From the NCBI RefSeq assembly GCF_030253575.1, contig NC_080564.1:28236561-28300560 (forward strand): 64,000 nt of DNA. The letters are read 5' to 3'. Numbering within the stretch: the first letter of the stretch is position 1; the number at the start of each line of letters is the position of its first letter. A model generated the notes under the pieces. It was not told the DNA's origin and did no database searches. It saw only the letters and a program-made list of their open reading frames with translations. Below, one piece after another: positions 11,101 to 22,322 of the stretch. This DNA comes from Rhododendron vialii. Its lineage: Eukaryota; Streptophyta; Magnoliopsida; Ericales; Ericaceae. The position numbers and the translations under genes are program-made.

Positions 11101-14100
11101 GGTATGCGTTTTCGAACACGAGAATTCGAGTTTAAATAGAAGTTTTCAAGTTTAAGAGAAGAAAGTTGTGTTACTTGTTTGGGTTAAGCAAATTGGTGAA
11201 GCAGAAATGTTCTTTTTTCACCCAGTTGTGCAGTACAGAAGAAACGTTGATAATCCTTCCTTGAATTCCCATGTTCGTTGCTGTATCTACCATCTTATCT
11301 AACAATAACTCTGTTAACAGGAAATGACCTGCCAAAAAAAAGGGATTAATAACTAGAGATAATTAAAAGACCGAAGGTAAAACCTAAATTTACAATTTGA
11401 TTTCTCTACCTTTTTTTTTTTGAATTGATTTTCGCACACCCTTAAGTACGATCCGCTTTCTTTTGTTCTTTTTATTCATGTGAATTTGAACATCACCTCT
11501 TCATTTTTTGGAAAAATGGTAGTAGCGTAAATTTACACAAATAAGAACAAAAAAGTGAGTCCTGATGCTAAAACAGAGAGTGCATAAATAACTACGCTTG
11601 TCTTACTTTTCTTTCTTTCTTTCTAAGCCAAAAAGGGTAGAGACCATAGCAACCTTTCTATGTACGTGAGCATAGAAATTGCAGATCCACGGCTGTCCCT
11701 ATAAAGGACCAAAAAGCCATCCTACCGTCCCACCAATAGTTAGTGGAACACAGGTTTCATAGAAGAGCAAAATTCAAGGGGTCATCGATCACACGACTCG
11801 AAACCTTGGGCCACTTGGGAGTAAGCCACCCTTTTTTTTTTTTTTTTGATCATTTAAAAGGGTGGAAGGGGACGACCAGCGTAACAACTTCCTTTGAGCG
11901 TTACCATAGGTGCTCCCTACCCGCTATGGAATGTCCGATTTGAGCCATAGCTACTGTCCGTGAGGACAGGTCGTCACCAGAACATCACCTAGGAACAGGA
12001 TGGCAAGGGAACAAATCTCCCATTCCCTTGTCACTGACAAAACTCGAACCCAAATCTTGCCTGTGAATGAAGGAGGCTTTTGCCATCCAATACCACCACC
12101 GGTGGTGGAGTAAGCCACCCTTGGTGGGTGGTTTTTCCATCATAACCTCCATAGATTTATGATCCAAAGGCTTCGGCTTCAGAAGTCAGTCAAGAGAGTT
12201 TGGGCTAGATTTTTGTTTTTGTCGAGTTTGGGCATCATCTGGGCTACTGAGAACAGTTTCATGGTCTAAAGCCCATAATGGGAGATAAGTGCATTTTTTT
12301 TTTTTTAAAACCAAGTGTCCGGGCCAGTTTCCCTCACTTTAACTAATCTTGGGAACCAAACCCACCGTCTATTAGCGGAAGCCCCATTTAAAGTCAGATC
12401 AAGCAAAGATTTGTATAGACTAATCTCAAAGTAGTTGATAGCACCTAAGTGATTCCGAACGTGAGATTTTAAAAGGAAGCAAACCGTTAATAACTCTCGA
12501 GTCTTTATTACCGGGCTAACCCTTAGGGCCCGATTGGATGCAGTCAAAGGGAGGGGATGAGGAGTTGATGAGATGTTTTTGCCTTGGTTTGGCAAACAAA
12601 AGCGCACCAGATTAAATCATCCAAAGTCATTGTTGGAACTAAATTAATAATAGTACACCCTGGGGGTATTATTTATGGACAATCTTTGAGGTGTCCATAT
12701 TATAAGAAGGGCAGATGAGGCTCTTCTCATCCCCCTCCCCCAATATTTCAATTACTCGGTTGTGTTTGATTGAGAGCTTAGTTTAGTTTAGTTTTAGTAG
12801 TGGGTGGAGAGAGAAATAGAGTAATAATTGAAGATAGGGGTAATGATTGGAGAGAGATAGAGAGATGTGAAAGTAATAATTGAAAAAATAGAGTAATGAT
12901 TGAAGAAAGAAGTATGGTAATAATTGAAAAACAAAACAAAAACAAAACAAAAATGGCAAACGAACAAAGCCGCTATTTTTATGCCTCCTTTTTATCAAAA
13001 CTAAATACTATTTTATGCCTCATTTTTAACTTCATCCAAACCAACTAATACTATTTTTATCTACCTTCTATAAAAGTCACATCAATGTGAGTTCACTTTC
13101 CATAAATAATACCATATATTATCTTATTCCCTCTATAAATAATACCCAAAAACTCATCCCGCGCCCAATTGAGACTAGGGTTGTAGTACGATAAGTGCTT
13201 TGCTAGCTAGGAGCCCCTAGTTAAAAGTGAAAAAGTGGGAGATTTACCCAAGTAATTTGTTGCAAAAGTCATCTCAATTTTGTCTTCAGAGAACTCCAGC
13301 TTTTGTGAGAATTTCCCAGCATTGTTTCTGCACATGATTTCACATCCACCATCAGCAACAGTACTACTTCTCTCTAATAGGTTAAAAAGAGAGGAACGAA
13401 AAACAAACAGACAAAAACTTGGTAGGAAAAAATGAAAACTCACATGAGAATGTTGAGGGGTAATCCAAGAGACAAGAATTCAGTACAAAATCTCTTGACT
13501 GAAGCAAAGGAGCTCAAATCAATCTCCAACAATATGATCTCAGCCTTTGGAGACTCCTTTTGAATTCTTTCCCTAACCTCGCTGGCTATTTTCAAGTCCC
13601 TTGCCGGAATAACAACTCTCACACCTCTCTTCGCCAATACTCTCGCAATTTCAGCACCGATCCCTGACGTTGCACCTTTTACCCAAAAAAAAATGCACGA
13701 AATAATTAGCATTATATATTTGCTTATTCTTTGTACTAACTAAAATAAAATAAAAATAAAAATATTTCCAACTTTTTAATACTATCAAAATATGAAGATT
13801 TTTTTTCACGAGACAATATTATGAAGGTCTTTTTTTATGGTGAAGGTGACATCACTGGTAGAAAGCAGTGACCTAGTAAGAGCCAATGAAAGAGAACTAT
13901 TCAAAAGAGACAAAACTGTATCCTCCTGGAATCAAAATGGTCCACTCAATCTAATAAATTATGTATGCTTTTTCTTTTCTTTTTTTGAAACTAATTCTGT
14001 ATGCTTCATACACAAAAGATATGTGCTCTCGACATTATCATCAACTATATTCCTCCAGGGAATTATGTTGGTTGGATATATTCGAATTTTAAAATTTACA

Positions 14101-14126
14101 TGGCAATTCCATCGAAGGGTTCATGT

Positions 14127-14162
<36 letters not shown>

Positions 14163-14807
14163 GTTTCATTAATTTCTATAGTACAAAATAAAGAAAACAT
14201 GACAAATGCAAATTCACCTATTTGAATATTAAAGAAATTTCCATTTCCTTCAAGTGGTGAACCCGAAGGTAGCAGATGGAAAATGAGAGAAAGATGAAAG
14301 AGAAAGTCATGAACTCTACTCACAACTTATACATGCATGTATAATAAACACATCAATGAATGAAAAAGAATAGCAGAAGGTTTAGTTTAAAAAATAAAAA
14401 ATAAAACCTTAACATTCTGCTATTCTTTTTCAATCGGCAACTGTGAAACCTTACTCCCAAAAAATTACGAGTCCTTTGAATATTTCAGCATGCCAGGGGA
14501 AGACAAATAAGAAAAAGAAAGTTTTATTTGATAAAAATCGGGCAACAATAAATATGAAACCTTGGTTTCTCAATATATATATATATATATATAACTTGGT
14601 TTCTCAGAGAAGAAATGAGTTATGTGTGTTTTAGAGAGAGAATGGTGTTGAGAGTAATTACGTACCAGTGACAATTGCAGTGAGTTGAGAATTAGGGAGT
14701 GAGAATAAAGAAGAAGAAGAATCTTGAGTAACTTGCTCAGCTGTGGAGTTGGATCCATACCCACTTGGCCCTGCTATTCCTGCCAAGTACCTCAGTGTTT
14801 CCTTCAT
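8105..14807 (-). CDS. TIC32-like short-chain dehydrogenase/reductase, 8 exons
   Basis: Exons, in coding order: 14807-14666, 13675-13444, 13327-13248, 11328-11175, 9301-9223, 9084-8997, 8424-8378, 8287-8105. They join in phase to 334 aa with no internal stop. Residues 47-54 TGATSGIG are the NADP-binding glycine motif. NNAG is at 126-129, the catalytic Ser lies in NVSS (179-182), and Tyr210/Lys214 lie in YAQSK; HPG is at 241-243. It opens MKETLRYLAGIAGPSGYGSN, typical of plant proteins annotated as TIC32-like or At4g24050-like. True TIC32 is an NADPH and calmodulin-binding part of the chloroplast inner-membrane translocon; whether this relative acts there or as a soluble reductase is unknown. 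All introns are GT-AG except intron 6 (8996-8425), which begins GC. Introns 3 and 4 carry transposons. The start at 14807 is chosen because upstream codons do not look conserved. Confidence 0.92.
9564..10651. mobile_element. Mutator-like foldback element, 1.09 kb, inside intron 4 of the dehydrogenase
   Basis: The whole element is one imperfect inverted repeat centred near 10125. The left arm (9564-~10120) reads back as the right arm (~10130-10651), down to inner words such as AATAAAATGATCA / TGATCATTTTATT. Each arm holds two or three tandem copies of a module with the phrase TTGGTCCCCAAAGTATTTCC. The ends are GGCTTTTTGAC / GTCAAAAAGCC, flanked by a perfect 10-bp repeat ATTTTTTTGG (9554-9563 and 10652-10661), a size typical of Mutator-like elements. 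The open frames in its arms are fortuitous mirror images of each other. Confidence 0.85.
10907..11060. repeat. Small palindromic foldback repeat next to dehydrogenase exon 4
   Basis: A ~155-bp near-palindrome. ACACCCAAACTCACACCCAAA on the left is mirrored by TTTGGGTGTGAGTTTGGGTG on the right, with CTCACATGAGTGGTGGG also repeated in inverted form. The tip is a CA/GT-rich stretch (ACACACACTAGAGTGTGT). It is probably a small MITE. CTAG occurs at both edges, but I could not fix a target duplication. It lies in intron 4, 115 bp downstream of exon 4 in the transcript. Confidence 0.6.
11832..12106 (-). mobile_element. SINE (tRNA-derived), complete, in intron 3 of the dehydrogenase
   Basis: On the minus strand the element runs from 12106 to a 16-base poly(A) at 11847-11832. 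A pol III B-box-like word GGGTTCGAGTTTTG lies near 12050. A perfect 14-bp target duplication GGAGTAAGCCACCC flanks it (11818-11831 and 12107-12120). Body length of 275 bp, the tail and a long target duplication together mark LINE-mobilised insertion. It is in the same orientation as the host gene. Confidence 0.82.
12294..12530 (-). mobile_element. Probable SINE with conserved angiosperm 3' domain
   Basis: A 13-base poly(T) at 12294-12306 is followed by CCAAGTGTCCGGGCCAG. Read on the minus strand this is a CTGGCCCGGACACTTGG tail before poly(A). The wording matches the 3' segment shared by many angiosperm SINE families. The 5' end near 12530 is approximate and I found no target duplication. It lies in intron 3 of the dehydrogenase, same orientation. 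Confidence 0.5.
14131..14159. repeat. (GA)n microsatellite
   Basis: About 14 uninterrupted GA units inside intron 1 of the dehydrogenase (CT on the coding strand). Confidence 0.9.
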
Positions 14808-14876
14808 GATAATACTCAACTTTTTCACAACCTTACCCACCAACATGCAACTATATATGCTGGAAATTTATATATG

Positions 14877-14883
<7 letters not shown>

Positions 14884-14941
<58 letters not shown>
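14884..14941. repeat. (GA)n microsatellite upstream of the dehydrogenase start
   Basis: Nearly 29 GA units lie 77-134 bp upstream of the ATG at 14807. On the coding strand this is a (CT)n tract in the likely 5' leader or core promoter. CT-rich leaders and GAGA-type tracts are frequent in plant promoters and can bind BBR/BPC factors. Any regulatory role here is inference. Confidence 0.85.
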
Positions 14942-14946
<5 letters not shown>

Positions 14947-17109
14947 GCTGACACAATTTTCGTACAGAATGATGCGCCTTTTGTGTCCTTTTGTTTAAAA
15001 ACAAGAAAACCAAGTTTATGATGAAAAAATTTCATGAAAAATGGAGCAGGATCATTGTCAGTTACTGGAGGATCTTTTGAGGGTCCTTGGGGATTAAGTT
15101 CGATGACCGGAACCATTTACTTTTTCGACATTAGCAAAAATATTAGTCATGGCAAAAAGTACGCTTGTCAATATCAATTGGAATATATGGTTTCATAAAT
15201 AGATTCATGTGAAAGAAATGGGTTTTGATCACTGTTTCAATCTTTGATTTTGACATAAATATTTTCAAAACCATATTAATCTATATCGAATGAACATAAT
15301 TTTTGGGATGACTAGTCTTCTCGACAAGTTTTAAAAGTGTGATTTTGATGATCACATCCGGCTCGCAAAAAAGACTCACAAAATAAGGGCCAGTAGGATG
15401 GTTGAGTTCTTGAAGAAGAGCTGAATCCTTAATTAAAATGCTAACCGTACACAACCCAACTTTCTAAATTCAAGAATGTCGTCCCACTACATTACTGCCA
15501 GGGGTGCACTGTCAAATGTAGGGTTTCACACCCCGAGCTGTTCACGATTAACATGAGACTCGACTCGTTTAGTGCTCATCTCGTTAATTACTAAGCAAGT
15601 CAGACTCAAGTTTAATTAAAGTTCATTCGGTACACAAGTCAAGCTCAAGTTAGTTGTATCTTGATTGATTTTTCATAAAAGTTCAGTTTGTCTTAGTTGT
15701 CTAGAGAGATTCATTTAGTAAACGAATAGAACTCGAATAGTACCATACTAAATAATCCAAGCTTGAACTCGATTATTTCTCAACTTGGCTGGACTTGTTT
15801 GTAGCCCTTTCAATGTTTCTTTGGTAGGAACGTTGCCTAGTCCATGCACCACAAAAATATATACGGTGTGACGTACCTGACCAGTGGGATCATAACTGCA
15901 TATTGATATCAGAATATTCTCTTACTTTTTTTCAGTAACCACAGAGATCGACCAGGGATTGGTTGAGACCATCTAATTTGGTGTTCCACCCCAGTAGCTG
16001 ATCTTTTGAGCATGCCACTGTTGAAATTTGAAAATCCGCTAAATATTGACATACTATTATAGCTGTCTGCCTTTATTCATTGGATGTCTTGTCTTCTTTT
16101 TGGTTGGCTGGAGAATAAGTTTTATTATCACCTGGGTGGTTTTTTGCTATTTCAAGTGATGAAGCCTTCACTTCCCTTGTAAGCATAAACTAGCATGCTA
16201 GCTCAGTAGCTGTCAAGGGATGGATGGTGGGAAAAGATGGAAACAGTGAAAACACTGGTCTGAGCTACTGAGCTAGCATGCTTCAAGGGATGGTGGGAAA
16301 TCGAGCAAAGATATGAGCCGTCAATTTTTGAGATGAATGGTCAAACGATCCAAACCCAATAAGAGATGGTGGGAAATTGACGGCTCAGATCATTGCTCGG
16401 TCAAGATTTGAGCTTGGTTAAGATCTAAGCCGTCGATAGCTGAGATGAGCGGTCGGATTGATGGCTCGACACCCGCTTGGCAGCAATCCCCCATTCCTAG
16501 TCAAAAAGTCTACCAACGCAACTTTAAAATAGAATTTTAAACACAATTGCGTCCAGAGAGCCGTTTGATGGGTGTGGACTCATGTGCATGTGGCTCTGGA
16601 CGCAGTTATGTCGGAAATTGAGTTCTTAATAAAGTTATATTGGTAGCAATAGTGCTCATACTCTAATAGCCCGTGAGTTACCTTTAAACTTCTACTTCAA
16701 TATAGCAATGATTTCTGCACCCCAATTTTAGAGAAATACAATATTTCATAATTATCATTGATCAGTGCATTTTTTAAAATTATAGGAGTATTTTGTGTGG
16801 TTTCAATCACTAAAGTAAAGAAAAAATTCAGAATGAGTATATAGGAAAATTACATTCTAATTTTAATCTTAAATTTAGTGATTGAAACCACGCAAATTAA
16901 ATATAATTTGAAATTAATTAATGGTCCAAATTTACTTTGAAATGAATCTAGACCATTGATTTCTCATTTCGGAGTACATAGAATTATTGGTGTCTTAATT
17001 GCCGACCTTACATCATCTGCATGCCATCATCAATTTAATTATTTAGGAAATTAGTAGAAGGTTTATTTTGGAAAGGCCCTTGAATTTTTCCTTTTTTTCA
17101 TGAAGAGCG
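14942..17109. other. Intergenic, no gene recognised
   Basis: This holds the distal promoter side of the dehydrogenase and then AT-rich DNA. About 15530-15800 is rich in ACTCGA / AAGCTCAAG words like decayed plant transposons. A perfect inverted repeat sits at 16192-16282 and is described separately. No coding exon was found on either strand. Confidence 0.4.
16192..16282. repeat. Perfect 20-bp inverted repeat (stem-loop)
   Basis: AGCATGCTAGCTCAGTAGCT (16192-16211) is followed after 51 bp by its exact reverse complement (16263-16282). The flanks TCAAGGGATGG...GTGGGAAA are also repeated, directly, at about 16213 and 16283. This suggests a small duplication with inversion rather than a transposon end. 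Confidence 0.75.
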
Positions 17110-17347
17110 AGAAATTTTTCAGTGCCAGGTTGGTATCACGTGATGCCTGTTCGGCGCATCTGGACTATCCATTTCGGTTTTGGACGGCTCAGATTTGGAG
17201 AGAGAAAAAGGAGAGAGAGTAGTGGGGTGAGAGGAGATAGAGGGTTTTAATCTGAACCGTCCAACACACTTTTGAACGACTTGGATGAGCTACTCGGATG
17301 TCACGTGGGCACGGCCACGTGGTACCACCCGGTATCCAAAAATTTCT
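17110..17347. mobile_element. Mutator-like MITE with CACGTG-bearing ends
   Basis: The left end AGAAATTTTTCAGTGCC and right end GGTATCCAAAAATTTCT are inverted. The left arm continues to TATCACGTGATGCC. The right arm contains GTCACGTGGGC and CCACGTGGTACC. The same ends occur at 51746-51977, with an 11-bp duplication there, and more loosely at 40477. Here the flanks do not match, so the copy is old or rearranged. Confidence 0.65.
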
Positions 17348-17374
17348 CACACACAGTCAAGGTTATTAAAGTAG

Positions 17375-17766
17375 GAGAGCTGCTACACACACAGCAGTTT
17401 GTGCACAGATTGTGCACAGATTTTTTTGTGGGGCCCACCACGGGTCCCACACAAATCATCCGAGCCGTTCATTAAATGTAAAACAGTTTTTCAAAGGTCC
17501 CCGTAAAAAATAGGCTCAATCCAATACCTATAGGTGCTTCATCCAACCATTTAACTTTTCATTCAGATTTTCGGTTAATGAAAAGTTATGTGGTTGGATC
17601 GAGCACTTATAGGTATCAGATTGAGCTTATTTTATATGGGGTCTTTTGAAAAAGTGTTTTACATTTAATGAACGGCTCGGATGATTCGTGTGGGACCCGT
17701 GGTGGGCCCCACAATAAAATCTGTGCACAATCTGTGCACAAAGTGTATGTGTGTGTAGACTTTCTG
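17375..17766. mobile_element. Mutator-like foldback MITE
   Basis: A 392-bp element, inverted almost along its full length. TGTGCACAGATTGTGCACAGA on the left pairs with TCTGTGCACAATCTGTGCACA on the right; CGAGCCGTTCATTAAATGTAAAAC pairs with GTTTTACATTTAATGAACGGCTCG. A perfect 9-bp target duplication TTAAAGTAG flanks it (17366-17374 and 17767-17775). A diverged relative lies at about 39555-39870. Confidence 0.83.
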
Positions 17767-17775
17767 TTAAAGTAG

Positions 17776-18782
17776 TTGCTTCAGTCACGCAAGGCCTTTG
17801 TTAACAATTTTAGAGAGAGAGAGCGCGCGCGCTAGGGCTCTACAAAGGGTGCAAGCGTGCGGCCATGATTCATTGGTTCGTGGTATATACTTATTGGTAA
17901 GGACCTCTCACACGTGCACATGATGGAAAACAAGAAGTAAAAAAGTAGGAGTAGTGATTTTGGCCAAGGATATTCCGAGAATTTTAAGACCCGAGATTAA
18001 CCGATTTTTCTCTTCCGATGAGCTATCAATGTTTACGGGATCGGTCCATACAAAACTTTACTCAGTTTTCACTTGGATTTCCTACTACTGAATGCTCAGA
18101 TTACTCTACAAAAAATGACTCGAGATACACGTGAGCTGGTTCAGACACGTGTTATTAGATTCTGATGACAAGGAGGAGCAGACAACATTTTCGAGAGTAA
18201 AAAACAGAAATGCTTTTGCTGCGTGCAATGCTTTTAGTTTGTCTCCTATATTTGGTGGGCCAATTCCCTTCCACTTTGAGGAATAATGATGGGCAGTGTT
18301 GAGAGGTAAGTATACATGGAGTACCGGGGGAGCCTGGGGCTGGTCCGGTGGTGTTGGTTTGGAATTCAGGAGTATATTTTCACTCGAGATTTCAGGTTCG
18401 ATTCTCTTCGCCAGTACTTTTTGGGGTCTTCTCATGCTTAGACGTAAACGTGTGAAATGATATGATCGATCAGAGGGATTTTAGAAATTATTCCGAAGTG
18501 CGTGCAAACTGGCCGGCAAACTGGCCGATGACACTTTTACGTGGAGTAGAAAAAAAGCAGAGAGGGGGCATTGAGGTTGACTCCTCAACATTAAAGGGTT
18601 GTGAGTGAAGTGGGTTTCGAAATTCACGGCCCCACTGGTCCCCTAACCGGAGTGCAAACTTTCATTAAGCTGCCACAAGTTTTTGAAGCACCTTTCTTGT
18701 GCTAGTCTCACATGTGATTGCCCCTTGTCTCTTGCCGTGATTTATTCTGTCATCCCATTGCATGCCCACACAAAAGAGATAC

Positions 18783-18823
<41 letters not shown>

Positions 18824-19641
18824 ATTAAGTAAAGTACTTGGGATTGATTGGAGAGCCATTATACTTGGACTGCCATACACATTTATTTAAGCTTGTTGGA
18901 TACAAAAGGGGATTGTATCAACAGCTAATGGAAGGTCTTACAAGAAAATCTTTTAATTATATGTCCAATGAACTTGCTTGCTAGCATCATAACAACAAAT
19001 TTAAACGGCCGACTAAAAATGCATGCCTTCATTTTTGAGATGATAAAAATTTCGATGTCAACATCGGAGGGTACCCATCTTCGAGGAAATTAAAATGGCA
19101 GACGAGTGAGATTTCTTTGCTACAGGTTTTTGGCTCGGAAGATTTCGCTTTTGGCAATGAAAACTGTTCTTGCAGAAGACTTGATTTATTTATGTTGCGA
19201 GTGGAAAACACCTATAGAGTTTTGTCGCTAGATAAAAGTTCCACTTCTGAGGATGGACGCAAACCTTTAGTTTAAGCAGTTGAAATATATTCATGCAGTA
19301 AATTCGTATTTAAAAGTCATTTTCAATTTGAGGAATTCAAAGTAGGAATTTATTAATTGAAGAGCCATTTATACTCAATGTGGGGTGGGAAGTGGAAAAA
19401 AGGAACATTAGAATGGAAAAACATTCACATGGAAATTTCAGAATTCCAACAAAAGAAATCTTCACACCCACTAGTTAATAGTTCTAAACTGGCCATTGTT
19501 GGCTTACCTTTTCCTCTTTTGATGGAGTTGTTGGCTTACTTTATTGACAATTGATGCACCTTCACGAAATTCTAACCATAATTATTCCTTTAAACCCACT
19601 TATTAGTAGATGTCAAAGTAATAACAAGCGAGTACTAAACC
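17776..19641. other. Intergenic, no gene recognised
   Basis: There is no supported exon. A (GA)n run lies at 18787-18818. A pol III B-box-like word (CAGGTTCGATTCTC) near 18390 hints at another SINE relic but is too weak to delimit. The frame at 18106-18435 on the minus strand spans that relic and is not a gene. Confidence 0.4.
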
Positions 19642-19701
19642 TTTTTTTTTTCTAATAACTCCGGTGTCCGGACTAGCTTACACGCACCTCGACTAATTCT
19701 G
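19642..19701 (-). mobile_element. Extremely 5'-truncated SINE copy (60 bp)
   Basis: On the minus strand only the 3' domain remains (TTAGTCGAGGTGCGTGTAAG...AGTCCGGACACC), followed by a short poly(A). Near-perfect 12-bp direct repeats flank it: GAGTACTAAACC (19630-19641) and GAGTACTTAACC (19702-19713). It is therefore a genuine truncated insertion and not a decayed full copy. Confidence 0.62.
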
Positions 19702-19713
19702 GAGTACTTAACC

Positions 19714-21981
19714 TTGATTAAAGACTACCTAACCCGTTGAAATTCACTCTTAATTTCCATTACCTAACAACCCATTCTAGAGTGAAATTGACTAGTTACA
19801 TGGAAACTGATAAGGTAATTATAAGTAACCTTAAGTGGCCATAAAAACCCTGGGGTCCAGGTGGCACCCCCCATGTCTCCCTAGCTGGATCACTATCCTA
19901 CCTGAATTGGTGCAATCAACAAATCTGAAATCGACTCTGCCGGCAAACCCTAATGCCCCCTCTTGTTAATCATTCCATCCATAATTAAACATCGCGAAGA
20001 CGGTTAATTTGCCTAGTTCTCCCTCTTTATCTGTTGAGAAATGGGCAAAGCACGATACACACAATGCGCAAAAAAACTATAAAGAGAAGAAAGCAAAAAG
20101 AAAAACCACACAGATAATTTTTACGTGGTTTTTCAGTTGTGAAATTGAGTCCATCCACAGCTCATATGCACCAAATTTCACTACATATCGAATGAAGATA
20201 GAGTATATCAATTACATGGGCTGCTCATAGTATGTATTCATATTATTGGGTTTACATCATCAATTATCATATATATTGCCAGTAGGTCGAACTTTGACAT
20301 TATTTACGAAGTGGCAATTTAAAGCCTAACTAATCTTGGAACCGTTTCGCTATATTTTTTTGCTTCTGCAGACTAATGACAATAGTCAAGTTATTTTCGC
20401 CAAATGATATTTTAGTTGACGTATGTTAGAAGAATGGTCTGCCTAAAAATTCGTAAAAATACGACTTTAATCCATTTAGTTTAGTGAAAACACCTCCTCA
20501 GGCTTCACAAACCTAACATCATCAATCATTCTTGTCTACCTTCAATGCATTCCATCAATGAAAATCAAGAAATAACTTCTCTGTTTTACCGAAAAACTAG
20601 AAGTGGTTACTTGCTTAATAGCCTAACTCAATTCCATGAGTGCTACCCCACATGCTATACCCAAATCGCGAGTTGACACCTGGCCATAACCGATGGGCCC
20701 ATGGGCAACTCTGTTTATACTGTGTGTCATTTTACTATTGGGCAAAGATATTTAACAACAAATACTCCTGTGTTTGAATCTACCTCATCATCTTTATAGA
20801 AATAATATAATGCCATTGAATGATAGTGTTCCTCCCTGCTAGATATAGGCCCATTGAATAATAATGCAAGATTAAGAGAGAAAAAGTTTGTTTGTTTGTC
20901 TTCATCTCCTGATCATGCACCATATCTCTTACCTAATAGAAGAGGGAAAGTTGCACAATTTAAAAAAATTCCATTTATGGTCCAAGGACTGGAAATGCAA
21001 AGATTATGTGTACTATTTGTGATTTCCCTAGCTCATATAATATTACTCAAAGATTTGAATAAAGGCATGCATACCCCCCTCTTCCCAACATTTTGCCTGA
21101 AACTCTGTGAGAGCTCAAAAATGATAACATGTGAATCATGTGAGGGGGGAATTAATTAAGTAGATTACCTATTGGAGTAGCTTGGATTGTGAAATGGAGA
21201 CATTAGTATATAATATAGAAAAAAAAGAGATTTTTATATTTAAGTTAAAGTTAGTGGTTCCATGTGTTTTCCATTCTTGATTGGGTACGTGGACACATTT
21301 TATGGGGTTTTCACTAAGAGTCTAAAAGATTGGTTGGTGTGGCTGAGGTTGGACCTTCCAATAGGTTTTAGAAAAGTAGAATTAATGGTCCATAATTTTG
21401 TTTTGGATTATAGGGACATGGAGTCTACTAGGTGAGCCAAGTATTGTATCTTTGGTCTCCAATTAATATTGATTTGAATGTTCTAGTTTGTCTTTTTTAT
21501 CATGACTTTAATACTGGCTTGTGAAATACCCTATTGGGGTGTGAATTCTCTCATCTGACAGTTGTCTTACGTGACGCTTTCGTGATATAAATGGGGAGGA
21601 TTATCACGATTCCACTTGACAATCAGATCAATTCATTTTGTAAGAGTCAATGTGTTCATCATTGCTGCAAAAATAGGTTAATTAATTGGACATCGGTATG
21701 CCTCTAAATGAACATAATTGTCACACACAAAAAAAATGATGTTAACTAGTGTTAATTAGTGTTTGATGGGTTTATTTCTCTCATGAACAATGAGATTTGA
21801 GTAAACTTTTACTGATATCCAATTATTATTTGTGTTAATGACAAACACATCTAGACTTACAAAACTAACAACTTGGATCATCAAGTAGGACCGCGGTGAG
21901 TCTCATTTTTTGCGTCACATAAAAATCACATTTTGGCTTCAAGTATTGATACGGTCATTAAAATAATTAATGTTAGACTTA
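19714..21981. other. Intergenic, no gene recognised
   Basis: AT-rich DNA without conserved exon-like sequence on either strand. The longest frames (20009-20230, 20854-21159) show no domain, codon bias or splice context that would support a gene. Confidence 0.35.
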
Positions 21982-22322
21982 GGCCCCGTTTGGCTAAATA
22001 AGCCAAGTGGCTTATTTTTTGTTCTTATTCAAATTTTTTCATCAATTTTTTGGAAATTATTGCATTGTCATGACAAGAAGAATCTAAAAAGTAAAAAATT
22101 ACGATCGAAACTTAAATTTTTTTGAATAAAAGACAAAAATAAGCCAATAAGCCAATTTTTTCGTCTTTATTAAAAAAAAAGATTTCGATCATAATTTTTT
22201 ACTTTTTAGATTCCTCTCGTCATGACGATGCAATAATCCCTAAAAAAATTGACGAAAAACTAACAAATACGAAAAAAATTTGAATGAGGACAAAAAAAAA
22301 GTGGCTTATTTTAGCCGAACGG
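21982..22322. mobile_element. MITE of Tourist type, foldback
   Basis: CCGTTTGGCTAAATAAGCCA on the left is mirrored by TGGCTTATTTTAGCCGAACGG on the right with one or two differences. The AT-rich interior is also inverted around about 22150 (TACTTTTTAGATTC / GAATCTAAAAAGTA). The left flank is TTA and the right TAA, so the target duplication is not exact. Parts of the same interior recur at 47110-47340, inside the hAT element there. Confidence 0.65.

Noticed and set aside
14868..15116. Frames of alternating Arg-Glu or Leu-Ser
   Set aside because: They are translations of the (GA)n microsatellite.
16192..16282. MicroRNA precursor
   Set aside because: The arms are perfectly paired for only 20 bp with an unstructured 51-bp loop and flanking direct repeats; nothing resembles a known plant miRNA.
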